A DNA stretch of 64,000 nt from the NCBI GenBank assembly GCA_016218805.1, contig JACRCW010000071.1, positions 21,473 through 85,472 on the forward strand, read 5' to 3'. A program made the translations under genes and the position numbers. This document shows positions 33,279 to 40,150 of this stretch, one piece after another. Source of the stretch: Deltaproteobacteria bacterium. GTDB taxonomy: Bacteria; Myxococcota; JACRCW01. The notes under the pieces were generated by a model that saw only the letters and a program-made list of their open reading frames with translations, was not told the origin of the DNA and did no database searches. Position 1 is the stretch's first letter, and each line of letters begins with the position of its first letter.

Positions 33279-34438
33279 GTGTGCTCCGTGCCGTGCACCA
33301 GGGTTCCTTCGCCGTAGATGGCCACCGGGACGGAGTGGGCATCCAGCACCGGCCCGCTCCACACCACCACGTTGGCATCCTTGCCCCGCTTGAGCGATCC
33401 CACGCGCCCGTCCAGCCCCAGGATGGCGGCCGCATCCAGCGTCACCGCCCGCAGCGCCGCCTCCGCGGGCAGGCCGGAGCGCGCGGCGACGATGGGAATG
33501 AGGTGGAACTGCCCCGCCGAGATGATGGGGTGATCACTCATCAGCGCCATGCGCACGCCCGCCGCGTGCAGCCGCGCGGGCGTGTCCGTGCGCTTGTCAG
33601 CCAGCTCCAGCTTGGTGCGCGCGGACATGTCCGGGCCCACAATGACGTCCACGCCGCGGCGCGCAAGCACGTCCGCAATCAGGTACGCCTCCGTGCCGTG
33701 GTCCAGGATGGCGCGGACGTGCATCTCATCCGCCACACGCAGCGCCGTCTCCAGGTCAAACGCGCGGTGCGCGTGCACCCGCAGCGGGAGGGTGCGCCGG
33801 ATGACCGGCAGCAGCGCTTCCATGGCCAGGTCCCGCGGCGCGTCCAGCCGGTGGCGCACGGCGGCATAGGCGCGCGCGCGCTCCAGCGTCTGGCGCAGGA
33901 TGGCGGCCACGGCCATGCGGGTGGCCGGGGCTTTGCGCTGTTCCCGGTAGATGCGGCACGGGTTCTCCCCAAACGCGACCTTCATGCCCGGCCGCTCCGC
34001 GTACGCCATCTGGGCGATGCGCTCCGGCCACGTGCGCAGGCTCACCGCCAGGCCGCCCACGACGTTGGCGCTCCCCGGCAGCACGCACACGGTGGTCACG
34101 CCGGAGAGCAACGCGTCGCGAAAACCGCTGTCCCGCGGGTTGATGCCGTCCTCCGCGCGCAGCTGCGGTGTCACCGGGTCCGTGGTCTCGTTGTAGTGCT
34201 CCGCCTCCGCGCCGCTGACGCCGCCCTGGTGCAGCCCCGCGTGCATGTGCGCGTCCACAAATCCCGGCAGCGCGTGGCAGCCCCGGTAGCGGCGTACCTG
34301 TGCGCCGCGCGGTACCGGGACGCGGCGCGCCGGACCCACGGCGGCAATCCGCCCGTCGCGCAGCACCAGCCGGCCGCCCGTGAAGGAGGGCCCCTCCACG
34401 GGATGCACCGTGAGTTCATCCAGAACGACGACCGCCAT
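33275..34438 (-). CDS. Amidohydrolase family protein (imidazolonepropionase-like)
   Basis: A 387-residue metal-dependent hydrolase. After an N-terminal beta sandwich comes GFVDAHMHAG with the HxH pair (His64, His66), then further His in RVHAHRAFD and LDHGTEA and a distal Asp in LMSDHPI, the usual ligands of the amidohydrolase TIM barrel. The C-terminal AAILGLDGRVGSLKRGKDANVVVWSG is a strong family signature. Nearest resemblance is to COG1228 imidazolonepropionase-like proteins; substrate is unknown. There is no signal peptide. TAGCGT lies 10 bp before the ATG, leaving little room for a leader. The stop overlaps the cyclase start (ATGA), an odd pairing. Confidence 0.85.
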   Translation of the reverse strand: MAVVVLDELTVHPVEGPSFTGGRLVLRDGRIAAVGPARRVPVPRGAQVRRYRGCHALPGFVDAHMHAGLHQGGVSGAEAEHYNETTDPVTPQLRAEDGINPRDSGFRDALLSGVTTVCVLPGSANVVGGLAVSLRTWPERIAQMAYAERPGMKVAFGENPCRIYREQRKAPATRMAVAAILRQTLERARAYAAVRHRLDAPRDLAMEALLPVIRRTLPLRVHAHRAFDLETALRVADEMHVRAILDHGTEAYLIADVLARRGVDVIVGPDMSARTKLELADKRTDTPARLHAAGVRMALMSDHPIISAGQFHLIPIVAARSGLPAEAALRAVTLDAAAILGLDGRVGSLKRGKDANVVVWSGPVLDAHSVPVAIYGEGTLVHGTEHT

Positions 34439-34447
34439 GGCGGCGGC

Positions 34448-34453
34448 ACGCTA
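34448..34453 (-). promoter_or_regulatory. Candidate -10 for the amidohydrolase-cyclase pair
   Basis: TAGCGT on the minus strand (34453-34448), nine bases before the ATG at 34438. TGGAAG lies 17 bp upstream as a weak -35. A leader of only a few bases is implied. Confidence 0.3.
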
Positions 34454-34488
34454 TCGGAACCGGGCGGGGCCTTCCACCGTCCCGCGCC

Positions 34489-35682
34489 TCACCGCCCCGC
34501 GGATTGGAACAGGAACGGGTAGTTCACCGCCACTTCCCCGCCGCTGCGCGGGCGCGGGAAGATCATGGAACGCAGCACGCCCAGCACGCAGTCCTCCGTC
34601 GGCGGGTGGTTCAGCGTGGTGGAGCCAACTTCCGCGTGAGCCACGCGCCCGTCCGCGCCGATGGAGAAACGCGCCTCCACGCGCCCGCCCAGGTCCGGGT
34701 GCCCGTTGAGTTCGCGCTCGTAGCAGTAGCTGATGCGCGCGTGATGGCGCCGCACCACCCGGGCCACCTCGTCACGGCCCAGCCCGTCCTGCGGCGCGCA
34801 GTCACGGCAGCCGCCGACCACCTTGGCGCGGTGCGGGCCACCGCCGTCCGGCCAACCCGTGCCGCCGGGGCCACGCCCCGTCCCGTCCCCCAGCCCGCCA
34901 ATGCCAACCACGCCGGTGCCGCCACCGCCCGGACCGCCGCCACGCGACGAGAATCCGCTGCCGTCCCCGGCGACGACGGCACCCGGCCCCAGGCCCTGCA
35001 GCGCCTGGTTGACGTCACCGCCCAGCGCCCCGCCCAACACCGCCCCGAGCGCGCCGCCCCGCCCGCGCAACATGCCCAGCACGCCGGCGCCCATGGCCGC
35101 GGCGCGGTCGCGTTCGCGGCGCGCCGGGTCCACGGGGCGCCGGACCCGCGTGCCGGACGGGCGGTGCACGCGCGGCGCGGTCACCGTGGAGGCCACGCGC
35201 GGTGGGCGCGGGGGCTTGGTGGGTGGGCGGACGGTGGGTCCCACGCGGCTGATGACGGCGGCCAGCCGCGCCAACGGCGGCGGTGGCTCTTCAGCCGGCG
35301 CTTCCGACGCGACCAGCGCCAGCAGCGACGACACGCCCAGGACCGCCGCGCAGCTGGCCGCGAAGGGAAGGTCCGCGCGCAGCGGTGCCGCCCCGGCCGC
35401 GGGCTCGCGCGCCACCCAGCGCACCATCACGCGTTGCCCGTGCCAACTGGCCAGCGCGGCATCCCCGGGGCGCAGTGCCGTCGCAGGATCCGCGTCGTCG
35501 GACCGTGCCACGCGCGCGCCTGCCGGCACGGCCACGCGCACGTGGCCCGCGCGCACGGCGAGCCAGGCGGTCCGCCCATCGCCTTCCATCCAGTCCACGG
35601 CGCGCACGCCATCCACGTGCCGCACCGCCAGCAGCGTGCGCCCCCACCACCAGGTCACTTCCAGAACGTTCATCGCGCCCAT
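34489..35682 (-). CDS. AgmX/PglI C-terminal (TonB-like) domain protein
   Basis: A 397-residue protein. An N-terminal domain (about 1-100, LEVTWWWGRTLLAVRHV) is of the kind seen in myxobacterial AgmX-type proteins. It is followed by one transmembrane helix (about 112-132), a Pro/Arg-rich spacer, a Gly-rich low-complexity region (about 210-300) and a TonB-like C-terminal domain (about 310-395) with ISYCYERELNGHPDLGGRVEARFSIGADGRV and CVLGVLRSMIFPRP. Relatives (AgmX, GltE/GltG class) belong to the gliding and envelope machinery of Myxococcus; the role here is inferred from that. GGAGG lies 7 nt before the chosen ATG; a second ATG at 35673 is possible. Confidence 0.78.
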   Translation of the reverse strand: MGAMNVLEVTWWWGRTLLAVRHVDGVRAVDWMEGDGRTAWLAVRAGHVRVAVPAGARVARSDDADPATALRPGDAALASWHGQRVMVRWVAREPAAGAAPLRADLPFAASCAAVLGVSSLLALVASEAPAEEPPPPLARLAAVISRVGPTVRPPTKPPRPPRVASTVTAPRVHRPSGTRVRRPVDPARRERDRAAAMGAGVLGMLRGRGGALGAVLGGALGGDVNQALQGLGPGAVVAGDGSGFSSRGGGPGGGGTGVVGIGGLGDGTGRGPGGTGWPDGGGPHRAKVVGGCRDCAPQDGLGRDEVARVVRRHHARISYCYERELNGHPDLGGRVEARFSIGADGRVAHAEVGSTTLNHPPTEDCVLGVLRSMIFPRPRSGGEVAVNYPFLFQSAGR

Positions 35683-35766
35683 GCGTCGGCCTCCGCGTTC
35701 TGGACAGCATCCGGGGTGACCGGGTTCCCGTGGCACGCGCGCGGCGGAGGGTTAGATTCACGCGCC

Positions 35767-36552
35767 GTGACCACTTCCCGCCCGTCGCCCCGTCGCCGTC
35801 GCCGCGCCCGCGCTGGCACGGAGTTGCTCAGCTTGGGTCTGTTGGACGTGCCGGGCCTGGGCCCGCGTGAAGTGCGCCTGTGCCTCCCGCCCGGAAGCGG
35901 GCGGCGCGCGGCGGCCCCGCTGCTGCTGCTGTGGGACGGGCAGAACGTGTTTGATGATGAGCCCTCCTACGCGGGTGGCTGGCAGGTGCACCGGCTGGTG
36001 GCGCGGCGCGCCGCCCGCGGGCGCGTGGTCCCCATCGTCGTTGGTATTCACCACGGCGGTGCGGACCGCCTGCGTGAGCTGGCGCCCTGGGCCCCGCGCG
36101 GTCGGTCGCTCTCCGAGCCATTGCTGCAGTGGGTGGCCGACGCGCTGGTCCCCACGTTGCGCGCGCAGTTCCACGTCGGTGAGGGGCCCCGCGCGGTGAC
36201 CGTCGGCGGCAGTTCACTGGGCGGGCTCATGTCGCTGTGGGGACACTTCCGGCGCCCGGACGTATTTGGCAACGCGTTGGTGATGTCCCCGTCGCTGTTC
36301 CTGGGGCGGGGCGCGGTGTTCCGTTACCTGGCATCCCAGCCGCGCCCGTGGGCCACGCGCATCTACCTGGACGCCGGCGGGCGCGAAATGGGCGGCCGCC
36401 TGGTGCGGCTGGCGGCACGGCTGGAAACCGACCTGCTTGCGCGCGGCTGGGACGGTGGGGACCTCATGTTCCGCGCGCCACGCACCGGTGAGCACAGCGA
36501 ACTCCACTGGCGACGGCGGATGCCGCGCGCCATGGAGTTTCTGTACGGCTGA
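35767..36552 (+). CDS. Putative esterase (alpha/beta hydrolase, EsD/Fes-like)
   Basis: A 261-residue enzyme resembling the putative-esterase (Esterase D/enterochelin esterase) family: LLLLWDGQNVFDDEPSYAGGWQV near 53-73 is the conserved strand and oxyanion region, and GGSSLGG (147-153) holds the nucleophile Ser150. A C-terminal His in TGEHSELHW (about 245) is the likely base, with Asp in YLDAGG a candidate acid residue. It starts with GTG and a very basic N-terminus (PRRRRRARAG), with no signal peptide. TAGATT lies 9 bp before the GTG. Divergent from the AgmX-like gene (84 bp). Substrate is unknown. Confidence 0.82.
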   Translation: MTTSRPSPRRRRRARAGTELLSLGLLDVPGLGPREVRLCLPPGSGRRAAAPLLLLWDGQNVFDDEPSYAGGWQVHRLVARRAARGRVVPIVVGIHHGGADRLRELAPWAPRGRSLSEPLLQWVADALVPTLRAQFHVGEGPRAVTVGGSSLGGLMSLWGHFRRPDVFGNALVMSPSLFLGRGAVFRYLASQPRPWATRIYLDAGGREMGGRLVRLAARLETDLLARGWDGGDLMFRAPRTGEHSELHWRRRMPRAMEFLYG

Positions 36553-36612
36553 CACGGGTGGCCCCGACGGGCGGGCGCCGCTCACGGTGCCATTCGGCAG
36601 GCCCGGCGTCCG

Positions 36613-37818
36613 TCACTGGGTGGAACGCACCAAGGCACAAACCGGATGGGGCGCGCCGGGTGTGGACGGCGTGGTGTTGGTGGTGCCGCGCACCGTGCGC
36701 GCGCGTTCCATGACGGCCGGATAGCAGCCACCGCAGGTCCGCCTCCCCTGCTCGGTCAACATGCTCCAGTTGGTTGAGCACGCGGCCGTCCACCCGGCCA
36801 CCGTCGCCGCGCGCACGCTGGGCTCCGGGTCCTCCAGCCCGCGCAGCTGTGCAGGAATCACCAGGTCCTCATCCAGTTCGACGCCCTCGGCGTAGAGCGA
36901 GCGGACCCACTCCTCCTGCCAGATGCGGAGCATGAAGTGGCCGAGCGCCACGTATCCGCTGGCACGGATTCCGACGTCGGCATCCTCGGTCAACCGCAGC
37001 ACATGGTCGAGGTGGCGGAACTTCCAGAACCACTCCATGGCCTTGGCCGCCGCGCGTCGCACCTCGACCGATGCGTCCGTGAGAGCCCCCGCCAGGAGCG
37101 CGTCGTCGCTGCCGTGACCGGGGGTTCCGCATTGGCAGGTGTCAAAGACCGTTGCGAGCCGCCGTGCGATGGCCAGGCGAAGGCCGTCGTCGCCCGTGGC
37201 CTGCGCGTCGAGCAACGCTGCGGCCAGCACCTCATGCTCGCCGAACCACTGGTTGCCCAGCGCGCCGACTGCGGCCGTCCTCGTCACGGGATCGGGGTGC
37301 TGCAGGGCGTCCAGCACCGCTGTTTGCACCCAGCGGTCCTGCCCAAACCCGCTCATCGCGGCGAGGGACTCCACGCGGACGACCTGTTCGGGGTCGTGGC
37401 TTGCTTCCGCCAGCAGCGCCGTCTGTCCAGGCGCCCGGAGGTGCGCGAGCGCCGTCGCGCCACGGCGCCGTTCAGCGGGGTCACGGGCGGCAAGGCGCTG
37501 AGCGGAGATGGCAAGACGCATCCACCGCACCGGGTGCGCAACCAGGAGACCTGCCGGGTACGCTGCCACCCTGAGCAAGGACGCGGGAGGAAACGGATAC
37601 TCTCGTTGAGGAAACCAGGTCACCGTGTCAACGACGAGGCGGGGCGCGCACGCGCACAACCACGGCGGCCCGACGCAGGTGGCGCCCGCTACCTCGCCGG
37701 CGCGCCGCGCGCAGACCACGGGAGGATCATCCGTCCTGGCAAGGTCATCCAGCTCCTCCAACGGCGTGGCGCCGGCCAGCAGGAGCGATGCAATCAGGAT
37801 TCCGCTCGTCCCGTCCAC
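36613..37818 (-). CDS. HEAT-repeat protein, probably exported
   Basis: A 401-residue protein with a GTG start and GGAGG 7 nt upstream. The N-terminus (about 4-18, GILIASLLLAGATPL) is a probable signal peptide. From about 110 there are HEAT-type helical repeats, for example DPEQVVRVESLAAMSGFG, DPVTRTAAVGALGNQWF, DASVEVRRAAAKAMEWFWKF and DPEPSVRAATVAGWTAA, spaced roughly 35-50 residues. Several Cys are present (CQCGTPG, CGGCYPAVM). Codon use is less extreme than in neighbours. HEAT repeats usually bind other proteins; no enzyme motif is seen. Confidence 0.72.
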   Translation of the reverse strand: MDGTSGILIASLLLAGATPLEELDDLARTDDPPVVCARRAGEVAGATCVGPPWLCACAPRLVVDTVTWFPQREYPFPPASLLRVAAYPAGLLVAHPVRWMRLAISAQRLAARDPAERRRGATALAHLRAPGQTALLAEASHDPEQVVRVESLAAMSGFGQDRWVQTAVLDALQHPDPVTRTAAVGALGNQWFGEHEVLAAALLDAQATGDDGLRLAIARRLATVFDTCQCGTPGHGSDDALLAGALTDASVEVRRAAAKAMEWFWKFRHLDHVLRLTEDADVGIRASGYVALGHFMLRIWQEEWVRSLYAEGVELDEDLVIPAQLRGLEDPEPSVRAATVAGWTAACSTNWSMLTEQGRRTCGGCYPAVMERARTVRGTTNTTPSTPGAPHPVCALVRSTQ

Positions 37819-37942
37819 GGGGCACCTCCGCGTGGATCCGATGCATCATGCCAGCCAATCAGGGAATCCGAGGCCCGCCGTGCGTTGTCACACCGGCCGG
37901 TCAAGCCATCCACACGGCGCCCACACCCGACGGCGGTGCGCT

Positions 37943-39319
37943 TCACCGGTGGAGGCCCACGCCTTGGCAACGGTCACCCGGCGGATGCTTCGCTGGAACG
38001 AGCGCCCCGGGTGCGTCCCCTGGGGAGCACGGAACCGGGTCACCCGGGATGCGGTTGGCCAGCGCGCGGCGGTACCCCCAGTTGAGCAGCAGTGACTGCA
38101 GTGGCCGCACCCCTGAGCGGCGCACCCGCTCCAGGATGCACGCGCGCGAAAAGAGGCGGCGCCGGAACCAGGTGTAGCCCTCCCACAGCGCCTGCGGCGT
38201 CATGCGTGCCGGGCGGAACGCCACCGCCGTCTTGCCGTTGTAGTAGCTCCAATCGCGCGTCAGCAGCCGGCCGTCCCGGGCCAGGTTGTGAAACAGCGGA
38301 GTCCCGGGGAACGGCGTCAGGATGCTCACCGTTGCGCCGTCCACCCCCGCGCGCGTGGCGCCGCGCAGGGTCTGCTCAAACACGCTGCTGTCGTCGCCGT
38401 CAAAGCCAAACACCAGGCCCGCCTGGACGGCAATCCCGTGACGGTGGATCCGTTCAATTCCCTCGCGGTACGCCTCCACGACGTTGAAGGACTTGCCCAC
38501 CAGCCGCAGGCTTTCCGGCGCGAACGACTCGAGTCCCAGGAACAGGCACGTGCAGCCCGCGGCGGCAGCGGCGGCCAGGAGCGTGTCATCACGCGTGCTG
38601 GCCAGTGTGACCATGGCGGCCCAGCGCTTGCCAACCGGCTGCAACGCCCGCAACAGCCGCAACGCGTAGTGCGGGTCCATGAACAACTGGTCATCCCAGA
38701 AGGTGAAGACGGGCGTGCGGAAGGTCCGCACTTCGGCCACCACCTCCTCCACGGGACGGAAGCGCGGGCGCGGGTCATAGACCTGGCGCAGGTTGCAGAA
38801 TGAGCAGCGGTGCGGACAGCCACGCGTGGCCACCACGGTGTTGGCCAGCAGGCCGCGCCCGCGCAGCAGGTCCCGGCGCGCCCACGCCAACCCGGCCAGT
38901 GAGTCCGGCGCACCACCGCGGTACACCGGCTGCAACCGCCCGGCCGCCGCGTCTGCCAACACCACGGGCCAGGTGTTCTCGGCCTCGCCCACGACGACGG
39001 CGTCCGCGTGCTGGGCTGCTTCCTCCGGCAGCAGCGTGGGGTGCGGGCCGCCCAGCACCACAGGCCGCCCGCGCGCCCGGAACGCGTCCGCCATGGCGTA
39101 CACGTGCCCCGCATTGGGCGTGTTGCACGTGATGCCCACCAGGTCGGCCCGTTCCGCGGGGTCCACCTGCTGGTGGTACTCGTCGCGCAGGACCACGTCG
39201 TGGGGCGGCCGTACCCACGCCGCCAGGTACGGCATGGTGAGCTGCGCAAAGTTGTTGAGCTGCCCGCGCCGGAACGCACGGATGAACGGGTTCTCCGGCG
39301 TCACCAGCAGGATGCGCAC
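37943..39319 (-). CDS. B12-binding-type radical SAM protein
   Basis: A 458-residue protein. The N-terminal part (about 1-130) resembles a cobalamin-binding Rossmann domain (ILLVTPENPF, LVGITCNTPNA, VVLGGPHPTLLPEE, VVVGEAENTW), without a clear DxHxxG base-off motif. The radical SAM core has the cluster motif Cys168-x3-Cys172-x2-Cys175 (TRGCPHRCSFCN), followed by FTFWDDQLFMD and LFLGLESFAPESLRLVGKSFN, typical of the class. It belongs with the large set of uncharacterised B12-type radical SAM proteins that make or modify lipids and natural products. GTG at 39319 was chosen because it starts the conserved first strand; the frame is open upstream to 39475. Confidence 0.85.
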   Translation of the reverse strand: MRILLVTPENPFIRAFRRGQLNNFAQLTMPYLAAWVRPPHDVVLRDEYHQQVDPAERADLVGITCNTPNAGHVYAMADAFRARGRPVVLGGPHPTLLPEEAAQHADAVVVGEAENTWPVVLADAAAGRLQPVYRGGAPDSLAGLAWARRDLLRGRGLLANTVVATRGCPHRCSFCNLRQVYDPRPRFRPVEEVVAEVRTFRTPVFTFWDDQLFMDPHYALRLLRALQPVGKRWAAMVTLASTRDDTLLAAAAAAGCTCLFLGLESFAPESLRLVGKSFNVVEAYREGIERIHRHGIAVQAGLVFGFDGDDSSVFEQTLRGATRAGVDGATVSILTPFPGTPLFHNLARDGRLLTRDWSYYNGKTAVAFRPARMTPQALWEGYTWFRRRLFSRACILERVRRSGVRPLQSLLLNWGYRRALANRIPGDPVPCSPGDAPGALVPAKHPPGDRCQGVGLHR

Positions 39320-39464
39320 ACAGGCCTCGTCAAGGACCCCGGTGGAGAGGCGCCTGGGCCGTCCGCCGCCGCATGCTGCCGCGGCGCCGTGGGTGCGGCA
39401 ACGCGCCTCCCGTGCGGCGGGACGCGCAGATTCGGCACCGCGGCCCCGCGGTCTGCGGCAGGTG

Positions 39465-39493
39465 TTGATCCGCACCGCTCCGTCTCCTAAGCA
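39465..39493 (+). promoter_or_regulatory. Candidate promoter of the two-component cluster
   Basis: TTGATC (39465-39470), 17-bp spacer, TAAGCA (39488-39493). The ATG at 39500 lies 7 nt after the -10, so the message could be leaderless. Confidence 0.3.
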
Positions 39494-39499
39494 GGCGGG

Positions 39500-40135
39500 A
39501 TGCCCGTTATGTCAGGAATGTCCGTTTTGCCGGCTTCCGCCGAGCTGCTCACGACGGGCGAGGCCGCGCGGGTGTGCGCCGTGGACCCGCGCACCATTGC
39601 CCGGTGGGTGGACCAGGGGCTGGTGCCGAGCCACCGCACGGCCGGCGGACGCCGGCGGGTGCTGCGGGCGGACTTTGTCGCCTTCCTCAGGGAGCGCGGC
39701 ATTCCCGTGCTGGGCGGTGAGCCGCCGGTGCCGCGCATTGCCGTGGTGGATGATGATCCGGTGGTTGTCCGGACGCTGCTGCGCCTCCTCAAGCGCCTCC
39801 GTCCCAACGCGGCGTACGAGACCGCCGACAACGGGTTCCAGGCCGGCGCCATACTGGCGTCCTTCCGCCCGCACCTGGTGTTCCTGGACCTGGTCATGCC
39901 CGGGCTGTCCGGCGTTGCCGTGTGCAAGCACATCCGTGCCACGCCCGGGCTGGCGCGCACCGCGGTGGTGATCATCAGCGGCCACCTCACCGCGGACATG
40001 CGCGCGCAGCTGGGCGGTGCGGACCGGATCATCAGCAAGCCGTTCACCACGGAGGACATTGCGGCCGCCGTTGACGAGTTTGTGGGGGACGCGCGCGCGC
40101 GGGAGCCGGCAGGCGCCACCGCCCACGGGCGCTGA
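39500..40135 (+). CDS. MerR/excisionase-type HTH fused to a receiver domain
   Basis: A 211-residue protein. Residues about 15-67 form a winged helix-turn-helix of the MerR/excisionase kind (LTTGEAARVCAVDPRTIARWVDQGLVP, GGRRRVLRADFVAFLRERGI). Residues about 77-200 form a receiver domain with acidic pair Asp84-Asp86, phospho-Asp130 (FLDLVMPG), a Ser in IISGH and Lys in IISKPF. DNA-binding domain first and receiver last is the reverse of the common response-regulator order. It heads a co-directional run of kinases and receivers, so a kinase in the cluster is the likely partner. Start could also be the internal ATG at 39518. Confidence 0.85.
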   Translation: MPVMSGMSVLPASAELLTTGEAARVCAVDPRTIARWVDQGLVPSHRTAGGRRRVLRADFVAFLRERGIPVLGGEPPVPRIAVVDDDPVVVRTLLRLLKRLRPNAAYETADNGFQAGAILASFRPHLVFLDLVMPGLSGVAVCKHIRATPGLARTAVVIISGHLTADMRAQLGGADRIISKPFTTEDIAAAVDEFVGDARAREPAGATAHGR

Positions 40136-40139
40136 GGGC

Positions 40140-40148
40140 GGGGGGGGG
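40140..40148 (+). repeat. Run of nine G at the ribosome-binding site
   Basis: An uninterrupted G9 tract ends two bases before the ATG of the hybrid kinase. It occupies the Shine-Dalgarno position, so length changes could alter translation. Confidence 0.6.
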
Positions 40149-40150
40149 AC

